Below are positions 35,011-43,194 of a stretch of 64,000 nucleotides of DNA, piece after piece (the stretch's first letter is position 1; every line of letters begins with the position of its first letter). Source of the DNA: Peristeroidobacter soli. GTDB taxonomy: Bacteria; Pseudomonadota; Gammaproteobacteria; Steroidobacterales; Steroidobacteraceae. Position numbers and translations under genes: made by a program. The stretch covers positions 1,364,001-1,428,000 of the forward strand of contig NZ_RYEV01000003.1 of NCBI RefSeq assembly GCF_004138485.1, in the 5' to 3' direction. Below the pieces are notes generated by a model, which saw only the letters and a program-made list of their open reading frames with translations, was not told where the DNA came from and did no database searches.

Positions 35011-35315
35011 GGTCTTTCCCTCGATGAAGCAACAGTCCTCCTGCATCGCTAACGCTGCAATGTTTGAGAACGGACGTCAATATACCTGGCTGAAGCTCAC
35101 AAAATATTTCTACTCCGACGCTCCGATTCTGCCGATTCGTATGAATCGCACTTGAAGTAAAAAAGCACAACGCCTGTCACTGACGCGATCGCTGCGATTG
35201 TCGGGGCCTTGCGTCGCCGGCATCCGCCGGGTCGCATGGCTGTGGCATGGTCTGGATCGGGAGGGGGAGACCATGTTCGTGTCCAGAGCGGTTGCGCGGT
35301 GAGCCAGGGCATCCG
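35011..35315. promoter_or_regulatory. Divergent control region between the lasso operon and the ABC remnant
   Basis: About 305 bases without a gene. It is A/T-rich between 35080 and 35175, in contrast to its surroundings, and contains a small inverted repeat (GATTC, 4 bases, GAATC) near 35134-35147. The lasso promoter must lie here. The octamer GCAGGAGG (reverse complement at 35037-35044) lies 26 bases before the precursor start, as it does before the orphan precursor. I could not assign -35/-10 boxes with confidence. Confidence 0.5.
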
Positions 35316-36137
35316 ATGCAAACCCTGCGGCAGACTTTGCAGCTTTTCTGGCCGGTCGCCGCCCGGTTTGCGAAGCGACGACTGCGAGTGGCGCTCGCTC
35401 TTGTTACGAGCCGCGCCGTGCTGGCGCCCGCGAGCCCGCGAGTCCGGGGCGAGCTCACGCTCGAAGGCATCACGTTTGCCTATCGTGAGGCACGCGCGGT
35501 TCTGCAAAACGTGAGCTTCACGGTGCCCGCCGGCAAGACGGTCGCGGTGGTGGGGCTGAGTAGCGCGGGCAAGTCCTCGCTGATCCGCCTGCTGTTTCGC
35601 CTCTATGAGCCCGATGCGGGCCGCATCCTGCTCGACGGCACTCCACTTGGCGATCTGTCGCCGTCCGCCTTGCGTCGGGCCATCGCAGTAGTGCCGCAGG
35701 ATACGGTGCTGTTCAACGACACCATCGCCGCCAACATCGGCTTCGGTCGGCTGGGGGCGAGCGATCTGGAAATTCAGGCAGCGGCGCGGCTCGCCAATCT
35801 GCACGAGCTCGTTGCCAGGCTGCCGTATGGCTATGAGACCGTGCTCGGCGAGCACGGCCCGAAACTGTCGAGCGGCGAACGTCAGCGGCTCTCGATTGCG
35901 CGGGCGGCGCTGAAGAGCCCGAGGATTTTCGTTGTCGACGCGGCGATGTCATCGCTCGATGCCAGGACCGAGCGCGAGATTCAGCGCAATCTGCTTGGGG
36001 TGTCCGCGCACAGCACGACGCTGGTCATCGCCAATCATCGATCCCTGGTCAAGCATGCCGACCGGATCATCGTGCTGGATCGGCACGGCGCAGTCTCGCA
36101 GCGGGAGGAACTGCCGACATCGGCAGCTCAAGGATAG
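35316..36137 (+). pseudogene. Remnant of an ATM1/McjD-type ABC exporter lacking its membrane domain
   Basis: A 273-codon frame. Residues 1-30 (MQTLRQTLQLFWP, RLRVALALV) look like the N-terminus of an ATM1-type half-transporter. The text then jumps directly to the nucleotide-binding domain (from about residue 45), so about 300 residues with all six helices are missing. The ATPase part retains a Walker A variant (GLSSAGKSS), a Q-loop, a signature LSSGERQRL and the H-loop His. The Walker B segment reads FVVDAAMSSLD: the catalytic Glu is replaced by Ala. ATG at 35316 follows AGGG. It is divergent from the lasso genes, where an exporter gene (D) is expected. It is most likely an inactivated exporter; a regulatory ATPase is an outside possibility. 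Confidence 0.8.
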
Positions 36138-36182
36138 AGGCCGTTCCTCCCGCGTGCGCAAACCGGTTGAGCGATGCTCACC

Positions 36183-36210
36183 GGGGCGTTGCCGAGCACA
36201 GCAACGCCCC
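36183..36210. terminator. Strong hairpin between convergent genes, possibly a REP-like element
   Basis: A perfect 10-bp GC-rich stem (36183-36192 with 36201-36210) and 8-base loop lie between the ABC remnant and the convergent transposase-like gene. It may serve as a bidirectional terminator. Because a REP-type transposase gene follows 22 bases away, it could also be a REP-like palindrome; no other copy was recognised in this window. Confidence 0.6.
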
Positions 36211-36232
36211 ACGCACCAACACCGCCCCCTGC

Positions 36233-37240
36233 TTAGAGTGATTGCCGGTCCTCGTCGTCGCCGTCACGGGCATCGGCGGCGCCATCCCAATAATGAACCT
36301 TGACGTTGCCGCCGATGGGCACCAGCGGCGAGATGTCGTGCATGGCCGTGATCTTGAACAGCTCCGGCCGGCGCGTGCGATAACGACTGATCGCCATCGA
36401 CAATGTCGACGGATCGCGACGCAGACAACGCGCGACTTCGCTCAAGGTCGCAACACCTCGTTCCGTCGCGTACCACGCGATCAATGCACGCACCAATGTA
36501 AACTCGCGCTGACGTGAGTTGGACAGCACCAGATCGCGCTCCACACCCATGCGACAGGTGACGGTGTGAATGATCTGATCCAGCGACGCCTTGCTGCGAT
36601 AGGTGCGCGAGTTGCGAGGCAAGTTCTCCAGGAACTCGGTGCTGCCGATGACGCGCAGGTCGTTCGAGCCGACACGCTCGAACTGAACGACGTCTTCAGG
36701 CTCGGGGCAACGGGCCATGTAGGCTTCGTACTCGGTGCCGCCGTCCTTCAGCTCGAGCAGTCGTAACGCGCTTCGCGTCGTCAGCCAAGGGGTGGCGGAC
36801 TGGCGCAGATACGTGCCATGGCTGGTGTGTTCAGCCACGCCCGGATGCTCCGCCAGCCCGCCCAATACCGGGATGTGATGCAGGTAATGCATCAGCTTCA
36901 GCAGGTAATGCTTCGGATCGATCAGTACCGCTTTATAGCGCTGCCGGAAGAAGTGACCGGATTCGCCGATGCGACGATGCATGCTGCGCGCGTAGCGGCT
37001 GGTGAGGCCTTGCATGATGCGACCCACCGAGATCTCGTCGATCTGCAGGATCAGATGAATGGCTTGCGGCGTCCAGCAATAGGCGTGCACTCGTGCGTTA
37101 GTGCGTCGCAGGCCGGTCGCGAGCAAACGCTCGAACAGCGCGTAGTCCTCGGGTTGAGAAAAAATGGGATGATGTGTGTTGCCATGTTGAACGACGTAGT
37201 ACGTACCGCCCGCAACATGGAGCCGTTGCCGTCGAGACAT
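36233..37240 (-). CDS. REP-associated tyrosine transposase-like protein with DnaA-type C-terminal domain, altered HUH motif
   Basis: A 335-residue protein. Residues 1-175 form a Y1 (IS200-like) transposase domain of the RAYT group, including GHFFRQRYKAVLID and the helix LLKLMHYLHHIPVLGGL with the probable catalytic Tyr119. The metal-binding HUH motif, normally His-hydrophobic-His, reads WTPQAIHLIL here: the first His is Ala60. Residues about 235-305 resemble the DnaA C-terminal DNA-binding fold (VATLSEVARCLRRDPSTLSMAISRYR). ATG at 37240 follows AGGAGG by 8 bases. No IS ends or target repeats were seen, so it looks like a single-copy, possibly domesticated gene. Confidence 0.85.
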   Translation of the reverse strand: MSRRQRLHVAGGTYYVVQHGNTHHPIFSQPEDYALFERLLATGLRRTNARVHAYCWTPQAIHLILQIDEISVGRIMQGLTSRYARSMHRRIGESGHFFRQRYKAVLIDPKHYLLKLMHYLHHIPVLGGLAEHPGVAEHTSHGTYLRQSATPWLTTRSALRLLELKDGGTEYEAYMARCPEPEDVVQFERVGSNDLRVIGSTEFLENLPRNSRTYRSKASLDQIIHTVTCRMGVERDLVLSNSRQREFTLVRALIAWYATERGVATLSEVARCLRRDPSTLSMAISRYRTRRPELFKITAMHDISPLVPIGGNVKVHYWDGAADARDGDDEDRQSL

Positions 37241-37356
37241 CCTGCAAACCTCCTGGTGAGCTTCCCTGACCTTGCGCCCGATCGAGCGCTTATGCTCTCC
37301 GTGCCGAAGGAATGTAGTCTGGCCTCAAGGGACATGCATTCATATATTTTGTTGTG

Positions 37357-38259
37357 TCAACGCTCCGCGAGTGTGCGCGAGGGCAGTGAGCGCAAACATT
37401 GCGGATATGTAATGTCGGGCGACACGCCATCGCCCGCCAACATTTGATATTCCGAATCCCACGGCATGACGATCATACGTTCGACTCTGCGTATTTTGGG
37501 CAACACCGGCGCGACGTCCCGCTGTGCTTCAGCGGCGAGGATTGCGTTCAGGGAAACGTGTTGTCGCACACTGGCGTCGAGCTCCATCAAGTTGTAAAGC
37601 GTCGGCCGCGAAAGCGTCATCGTGCCGTCATGAGCCGCTGCGATGAGCGCTGCTGGCGTCTGCCAGCACAGCTCCGTCGCTTCGATGCTGTCGATGGACG
37701 CGAGCTGTCCGGGCGGCAGGGCGGCGAGATAAAAGCGAGTATCGAATCGCTTCGGCACCACCGACGGCGTGATCCAGTGCGCCCAGTAAATCAAGCGGCG
37801 CACATCCAACTGCAGGTGTTCTTCCTGCAGCGAGGTGGCAAACAGCTCAGGTTGTGAGACGATTGCGCGCTGTCGGTCATGCAGTCGCGCCAGTCGCTCG
37901 CTCTCACAATGGTGTCCTTCCGCACTCGTCGCCAGCAGCACACCGGTTTCCTCGAACGTTTCGCGAGCGGCTGCGATGGCCAGCCCCAAACACGTAGCGC
38001 TCGGCAGCGCGTTGCCCTCGAGATCGAGCAGGCGATGACAGTCGACGCGCGCGCTCTCCGGTACCAGCGCCAGCGACTGCGCGGACGTGTCGGCCGGACA
38101 GAGCGTGCCGCCAGGGAACACCCACATGCCACCCATGAACGCGAGGTTCTCGTGTCGACGCGTCAACAAAACTTCGATCGCGCCGTGCTGTTCGCGCAGG
38201 AGGAGCACGCTGGCTGCGTGACGAGGGATGACGGGTTGCGGGCTGGTGGGATGGCTCAC
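37357..38259 (-). CDS. NUDIX hydrolase (NUDT19-like)
   Basis: A 300-residue nucleotide-diphosphate hydrolase. The first strand RHAASVLLLREQHGAIEVLLTRRHENLAFMGGMWVFPGG is followed by the Nudix box with AIAAARETFEETGVLL, containing the REx2-3EExG catalytic core. The long insertion between the Gly-Gly and the Arg-Glu elements is typical of the NUDT19/CoA-pyrophosphatase-like group, as is the C-terminal helical region (YWAHWITPSVVPKRFDTRFYLA). It probably acts on CoA derivatives or a similar nucleotide in the cytosol. It is divergent from the VanZ-domain gene 17 bases away. Confidence 0.9.
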   Translation of the reverse strand: MSHPTSPQPVIPRHAASVLLLREQHGAIEVLLTRRHENLAFMGGMWVFPGGTLCPADTSAQSLALVPESARVDCHRLLDLEGNALPSATCLGLAIAAARETFEETGVLLATSAEGHHCESERLARLHDRQRAIVSQPELFATSLQEEHLQLDVRRLIYWAHWITPSVVPKRFDTRFYLAALPPGQLASIDSIEATELCWQTPAALIAAAHDGTMTLSRPTLYNLMELDASVRQHVSLNAILAAEAQRDVAPVLPKIRRVERMIVMPWDSEYQMLAGDGVSPDITYPQCLRSLPSRTLAER

Positions 38260-38276
38260 GATATGGGGTCGTTCCG

Positions 38277-39239
38277 GTGAAGCGCGCTCACTGGATTGCG
38301 CTGCTGGTGATCGGGATTTTGCTGGCTGCCGTGGTGTTCGCGCCAGTCCCCGGCGACACGCGCTGGATCAGGACACTGCACAACTCGGCGCACGCGCCCA
38401 TTTTCGGCTGCGTTTCGCTGCTGACGTTGTTCATCGTGCGCGGCCATCCGCGCTTCGCATCGGTTGGGCTGCCGGGCCAATATGCGCTGGCGCTGGCGGC
38501 GGCGCTGGTGCTCGGTATTCTGACCGAGCTGCTGCAGATTCCAGTGGGCCGCGATGCTGAGGTGGAGGATGCGGTTCACGATGTCATCGGGGCCGTCGCG
38601 GTGCTGGGAATCTTCGCCGGGTTCGATTCGCGTGTGCGCGCCTCGGCACGTGCCGGCTTCGTTCGATTCGCCGGTGTGGTGATTGGCATCGTGGCGCTTG
38701 CAGTTGCCATGGCGCCGGTCACGCGCGCGGCGATCAAATACCAGCAGAGAGACGGTCGCTTTCCAGTGCTGGCGGATTTCACCGAACGGTACGACCGTTA
38801 CTTCATCTTTCAGCAGTCGGCCGAGTTCTCGCCGGCGCCACTGCCCGCGCCCTGGGCGAGCAAAGCGGGCGAGCAGGCGATGCACGTCGCGCTGTTCGAC
38901 GGTCCGTATCCAGGATTGGATTTCATCGAGCTGCGGCCGGACTGGAGCGGGTATTCGACGCTCGCCGTCGATCTGACCAATCCGACGTCCCTGGGTCTGA
39001 CGTTGCTGCTCCGAGTGAACGACGCGACTCACAACAATCAGCCGACCGATCGGTTCAGCCGGCGTTTCGAAGTGCCGTCGCGGACCCGTCAGGTCATTCG
39101 CATTCCGTTGCAGGATATCGCCGCCGGTCCGCGCACCCGCGAGCTGGATCTGCGCAATGTCGCGGAGATGATCATTTTCCGGACCGACGATTCGCCACGC
39201 GCCAGCGAGCTGTATTTCTCGCGCGCGTGGCTGGAATGA
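38277..39239 (+). CDS. VanZ-domain membrane protein with a C-terminal jelly-roll-like domain
   Basis: A 320-residue protein. The N-terminal 140 residues form a VanZ-like membrane domain of four or five helices, with the family hallmarks LHNSAHAPIFGC and GILTELLQIPVGRDAEVEDAVHDVIG. The C-terminal 170 residues are soluble and beta-rich (GLDFIELRPDWSGYSTLAVDLTNPTSLGLTLLLRVND and RQVIRIPLQDIA), resembling CIA30/carbohydrate-binding jelly rolls; they would face the periplasm. It starts with GTG at 38277. Function unknown; the combination suggests recognition of a cell-surface glycan. Confidence 0.8.
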   Translation: MKRAHWIALLVIGILLAAVVFAPVPGDTRWIRTLHNSAHAPIFGCVSLLTLFIVRGHPRFASVGLPGQYALALAAALVLGILTELLQIPVGRDAEVEDAVHDVIGAVAVLGIFAGFDSRVRASARAGFVRFAGVVIGIVALAVAMAPVTRAAIKYQQRDGRFPVLADFTERYDRYFIFQQSAEFSPAPLPAPWASKAGEQAMHVALFDGPYPGLDFIELRPDWSGYSTLAVDLTNPTSLGLTLLLRVNDATHNNQPTDRFSRRFEVPSRTRQVIRIPLQDIAAGPRTRELDLRNVAEMIIFRTDDSPRASELYFSRAWLE

Positions 39240-40325
39240 TCAGAGCACGATCACGGAGCGGATCGACTCGCCCTTGCGCATCAGCTCGAAGCCTTCGTTG
39301 ATCTGCTCGAGCTTGAGTCGATGCGTCACCAGCGAATCCAGGTCGATCTTCTTGTCGACGTACCAGTCGACGATCTCCGGCAGCTTGGTGACGCGCGCGC
39401 CGCCCATGTAGCAGCCGGTCCAGTGACGGCCCATCATCAAATGACCGGGATATGACGTGACTTCCGCGCCGTGCGGCGCGACGCCGACAACGTAGCTCGT
39501 GCCCCAGGCCGGATTGGTGCATTCGAAGGCCTGGCGCATGACCTGTGGATTGCCGATGCATTCGAACGTGTAGTCCGCACCCCCCGCGGTGAGCTTCATC
39601 AAATGACTGGTGAGCTTCTCGACCAGCTTCGGATTGACGAAGTCGGTGGCACCGAACTGGCGCGCGATGGCTTCCTTGGCGGGATTGGTATCGACGCCGA
39701 TGATTTTCTTCGCGCCCGCCAGGCGAGCGCCTTGCACGACGTTCAAGCCGATGCCGCCGAGACCGAAGATCACGACCGAGCTGCCGGCCTCGACCTTGGC
39801 CGCGAACAGCGCGGCGCCCAGTCCGGTCGTGGCGCCACAGCCGATGTAACAGATGGGATCGAACGGCGCGTCGTCACGCACCTTGGCCAGCATGTTCACG
39901 GGCAGCACCGAGTAATCGGCGAACGTGCCGAGGCCCCACAGCTGCGTCACCGGTTTGCCGTTCAGCGAAAAGCGCGACTCGCCCGGCTTCAAGCGCGCGA
40001 ACGCCTCGACGCACAGATTGGTCTTGGTGGAATGGCAGTAGCCGCACTTTTCGCAGTGAGGAATCAAGAACGGAATGACATGGTCGCCCGGCTTGAATTG
40101 GGTGACGCCAGGTCCGCACTCCACGACCACGCCGGCGGCCTCGTGACCCAGCAGCGCGGGAAACGCCCAAGGCAGCTTGCCCTCGTAGACGTGCAGATCG
40201 GAATGACACAGCCCGGTGGTCTTGATGTGCACCAGGACTTCGCCTTCGCGCGGCCCGTCCAGTTGCAGCGTTTCCATGACGAACGGCTGGTTCGGCCCAT
40301 GCACGACGGCGGCGCGGACATCCAT
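39240..40325 (-). CDS. Zinc-dependent alcohol dehydrogenase, class III-like
   Basis: A 361-residue medium-chain dehydrogenase oxidising alcohols or S-hydroxymethyl-thiol adducts. The catalytic zinc ligands lie in GLCHSDLHVYEG and LLGHEAAGVV, the structural zinc cysteines in HCEKCGYCHSTKTNLC, and the NAD-binding turn in VVIFGLGGIGLNVVQGARLAGA. It belongs to the group containing NDMA-dependent and mycothiol-dependent formaldehyde dehydrogenases; the substrate is not predictable. ATG at 40325 is preferred over an upstream in-frame TTG. Its stop abuts the VanZ-domain gene on the other strand with no spacer. It is divergent from the molybdenum hydroxylase pair. Confidence 0.92.
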   Translation of the reverse strand: MDVRAAVVHGPNQPFVMETLQLDGPREGEVLVHIKTTGLCHSDLHVYEGKLPWAFPALLGHEAAGVVVECGPGVTQFKPGDHVIPFLIPHCEKCGYCHSTKTNLCVEAFARLKPGESRFSLNGKPVTQLWGLGTFADYSVLPVNMLAKVRDDAPFDPICYIGCGATTGLGAALFAAKVEAGSSVVIFGLGGIGLNVVQGARLAGAKKIIGVDTNPAKEAIARQFGATDFVNPKLVEKLTSHLMKLTAGGADYTFECIGNPQVMRQAFECTNPAWGTSYVVGVAPHGAEVTSYPGHLMMGRHWTGCYMGGARVTKLPEIVDWYVDKKIDLDSLVTHRLKLEQINEGFELMRKGESIRSVIVL

Positions 40326-40534
40326 TGGCACGATGTACTTCCCCAAAGCGTAAAGTGGAGGGCGAGCCTACGCACATCGTCGCGGTGGAGCAATCGGCCA
40401 GCACGGTCCCGATGCATCTCGACTTTTACCCACGCGCCATGCGGAATCCGACAGGATTGTGCAACCCGGCCGCAGCCTCGCCGGAGTAAGATTCCGGCAC
40501 TTCCAGGTAGCCACCCGCCAACCCGAGGTCTCCC

Positions 40535-40996
40535 ATGATCACCCTGAATATCAACGGCCAGACGGTCCAGACCGACGTTGAGCCCGATACGCCGTTGCTG
40601 TGGGTATTGCGTGATCATCTGAACATGACCGGCAGCAAATATGGCTGCGGCAAGGCGCTGTGCGGGGCCTGCACTGTGCACATCGATGGCAACGCCACGC
40701 GCAGCTGTGTGCTGCCGGTGTCGGCGGTGACTTCGAACAAGATCACGACCATCGAAGCAGTCGGCGTGTCGAAGGCCGGCAAGGCCGTGCAGGATGCGTG
40801 GATTGCGGAGGATGTACCGCAGTGTGGCTACTGCCAGTCGGGACAGATCATGAGCGCGACCGCTCTGCTCGCCACCAACAGCAAACCCACCGACGCGGAT
40901 ATCGACGCCGCGATGGCCGGCAATGTATGTCGTTGCGCCACCTATGTGCGCATCCGCGCGGCGATCAAGCGGGCCGCCGGCTCGTTGACGACTTGA
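40535..40996 (+). CDS. 2Fe-2S subunit of a molybdenum hydroxylase (isoquinoline 1-oxidoreductase alpha-like)
   Basis: A 153-residue small electron-transfer subunit. The plant-ferredoxin-type cluster is in [18 protein letters not shown] plus a later Cys, and the second cluster is in CGYCQSG and CRCATY. It pairs with the large molybdopterin subunit encoded 10 bases downstream; together they would oxidise an N-heterocycle or aldehyde and pass electrons to a cytochrome or quinone, as IorAB-type enzymes do. There is no third FAD-subunit gene, which is typical of this subfamily. Confidence 0.93.
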   Translation: MITLNINGQTVQTDVEPDTPLLWVLRDHLNMTGSKYGCGKALCGACTVHIDGNATRSCVLPVSAVTSNKITTIEAVGVSKAGKAVQDAWIAEDVPQCGYCQSGQIMSATALLATNSKPTDADIDAAMAGNVCRCATYVRIRAAIKRAAGSLTT

Positions 40997-41006
40997 GGAG
41001 ACGACC

Positions 41007-43187
41007 ATGAGCGCAGCAGAAGATTCGATGATTCACGCGACTCGTCGTGATGTCCTGAAAGGTGGCGCCGTCCTGACCGTGGGCCTGTGGCTGCCCTCGG
41101 TTGGCGCGCAGGCCAACGAGCCGGCTGCGGCGAAGGCCGGCACGTTCGTGCCGAATGCCTTCGTGCGAATTGGCGAGGACAACATCGTCACCGTGCTGTC
41201 GAAGCACACCGAGATGGGGCAGGGGTCCTATACGGGCCTCGCCACCATCGTCGCCGAAGAGCTCGATGCCGACTGGAATCAGATTCGGGTCGAGGGCGCG
41301 CCCGCCGATGCGAAGCTTTATAACAATCTCGCGTTCGGTCCGTTCCAGGGCACGGGTGGCAGCACCGCGATTGCGAATTCGTACGAGCAGTTGAAGAACG
41401 CAGGCGCCACCGCGCGCGCCATGCTCGTGACCGCCGCCGCCAATCGCTGGCAGGTGCCGGCCAACGAAATCACGATTGCTTCGGGCGTCGTTCAGCACAA
41501 GTCGGGCAAGTCGGCGCGCTTCGGTGAGCTGGTCGCCGATGCTTCGAAGTTGCCGGTGCCCACCGAGGTGAAGCCGAAAGATCCGTCGGCCTACAACCGC
41601 ATCGGCAAGAGCGCACCGCGCGTCGACAGCAGAGCGAAGTCGACCGGCAAAGCCATCTTCACGCAGGACTTCAAGCTGCCGGGCATGTTGACCGCCGTCG
41701 TCGCTCATCCGCCGCGCTTCGGTGGCAAAGTGAAGAGCTTCGATGCGAGCAAGGCCAAGGAGATCAAGGGCGTCAAGTCCGTGGTCGCGTTCGAGACGCC
41801 GGCGCGCTCCGGTGTTGCCGTGGTCGCGACTGATTTCTGGGCGGCCAAGAAGGGTCGCGACGCCTTGAGCATCGAGTGGGACGAGTCGAACGCGTTCAAA
41901 CAGAGCTCGGATGAGATGCTGAAGCAGTATCGCGAGCTCAGCAGGAAGCCGGGCGATATCGCCAAGCAGGAAGGCGATGTCGAGAAGGCGTTCGCCTCCG
42001 CGGCGCGCACTTTCGAAGCGACCTACGAATTCCCCTACCTGGCGCACGCCACGATGGAGCCGATGAACTGCGTGGTGCAGATCGGCCAGGGCACGTGCGA
42101 AGTCTGGAACGGCGAGCAGTTCCAGACCGCCGATCAGATGGCCATCGCGACGATGCTGAACATCGCGCCGAAGGATGTGAAGATCAATCAGCTGTTCGCC
42201 GGCGGCAGCTTCGGCCGTCGTGCCAATCCGGCCGGCGATTATCTGGTGGAGACCGTGGCCATCGCCAAGGCGATCGGCACGTCCGATCCGGTGAAGCTGG
42301 TGTGGACTCGCGAAGAAGACATGCGCGCGGGTTACTACCGCCCAATGTATGTCCATTGGCTCAAGGCTGGCGTGGATGCGCAGGGCAAGATCATCGCCTG
42401 GCAGCATCGCATCGTCGGTCAGTCCATCACGCGCGGCACGCTGTTCGACAGCAAGAGCAAGATCGATTTCACGTCGGTGGAAGGCGCGCAGAATCTGCCG
42501 TATCACGTGCCGAATCTGCTGGTGGAGTTGCATACCACCGAGCCACAGGTGCCGGTGTTGTGGTGGCGCTCGGTGGGATCGACGCACACTGCGTTCTCCA
42601 CCGAATGTTTCCTCGACGACATCGCTCGCGGGACCAAACAGGATCCGTGCGCGTTGCGCCGGTCGTTGCTCGAGAAGCATCCGCGCCATCTGGCCGTGCT
42701 CGATCTGGTGGCTGAGAAGGCCGGCTGGAACAAGAAGCGCGCGACCGATGAGATTTACGGTCTGGCATTGCATGAGTCCTTCAACAGCGTGGTCGGTCAG
42801 GTCGCGAAGCTGAAGAAGACGCCGAACGGGCCGAAGCTGGTCAGCGTGGTGTGCGCGGTGGACTGCGGTATCGCTGTGAATCCAAACATCATCGCCATGC
42901 AGATGGAGTCGGGCATCGGCTACGGTTTGTCGGCGGCGCTGATGGGCGCGGTGACGTTCAAGGAAGGTCAGGTCGAGCAGAGCAACTTCGATGACTATCC
43001 GGTGCTGCGTATCAACGAAATGCCGGCCGTCGAAACGCACATCGTGCCGTCGAAGAACAAGCCCACGGGTGTCGGTGAGCCGGGCACGCCTGTCATTGCG
43101 CCGGCGCTGGCGAATGCGCTGGCCCAGATCGATGGCAAGCCCATTCACGCCCTGCCGCTCTCGGCGCATGGAGTGAAGCTGGCATAA
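41007..43187 (+). CDS. Molybdopterin-binding subunit of a molybdenum hydroxylase (isoquinoline 1-oxidoreductase beta-like)
   Basis: The 726-residue large catalytic subunit. The N-terminus has a Tat-type signal (TRRDVLKGGAVLTVGLWLP), placing the enzyme in the periplasm. The first xanthine-dehydrogenase-type block contains KHTEMGQGSYTGLATIVAEEL. Later blocks GGSFGRRANP and the C-terminal KPTGVGEPGTPVIAPALANA, which carries the active-site Glu, complete the cofactor pocket. ATG at 41007 follows GAGGAGACG. It forms a two-gene operon with the 2Fe-2S subunit. The substrate cannot be read from sequence. Confidence 0.93.
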   Translation: MSAAEDSMIHATRRDVLKGGAVLTVGLWLPSVGAQANEPAAAKAGTFVPNAFVRIGEDNIVTVLSKHTEMGQGSYTGLATIVAEELDADWNQIRVEGAPADAKLYNNLAFGPFQGTGGSTAIANSYEQLKNAGATARAMLVTAAANRWQVPANEITIASGVVQHKSGKSARFGELVADASKLPVPTEVKPKDPSAYNRIGKSAPRVDSRAKSTGKAIFTQDFKLPGMLTAVVAHPPRFGGKVKSFDASKAKEIKGVKSVVAFETPARSGVAVVATDFWAAKKGRDALSIEWDESNAFKQSSDEMLKQYRELSRKPGDIAKQEGDVEKAFASAARTFEATYEFPYLAHATMEPMNCVVQIGQGTCEVWNGEQFQTADQMAIATMLNIAPKDVKINQLFAGGSFGRRANPAGDYLVETVAIAKAIGTSDPVKLVWTREEDMRAGYYRPMYVHWLKAGVDAQGKIIAWQHRIVGQSITRGTLFDSKSKIDFTSVEGAQNLPYHVPNLLVELHTTEPQVPVLWWRSVGSTHTAFSTECFLDDIARGTKQDPCALRRSLLEKHPRHLAVLDLVAEKAGWNKKRATDEIYGLALHESFNSVVGQVAKLKKTPNGPKLVSVVCAVDCGIAVNPNIIAMQMESGIGYGLSAALMGAVTFKEGQVEQSNFDDYPVLRINEMPAVETHIVPSKNKPTGVGEPGTPVIAPALANALAQIDGKPIHALPLSAHGVKLA

Positions 43188-43194
43188 TGGATTG

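Noticed and set aside
35097-35855. Minus-strand frame of 252 codons across the ABC remnant
   Set aside because: Antisense to a recognisable ATPase domain and without its own motifs.
23174-36137. Isopeptidase gene expected in astexin-like lasso clusters
   Set aside because: No prolyl-oligopeptidase-like gene is found in the window; the M17 aminopeptidase at 3497 is an ordinary housekeeping type and far away.
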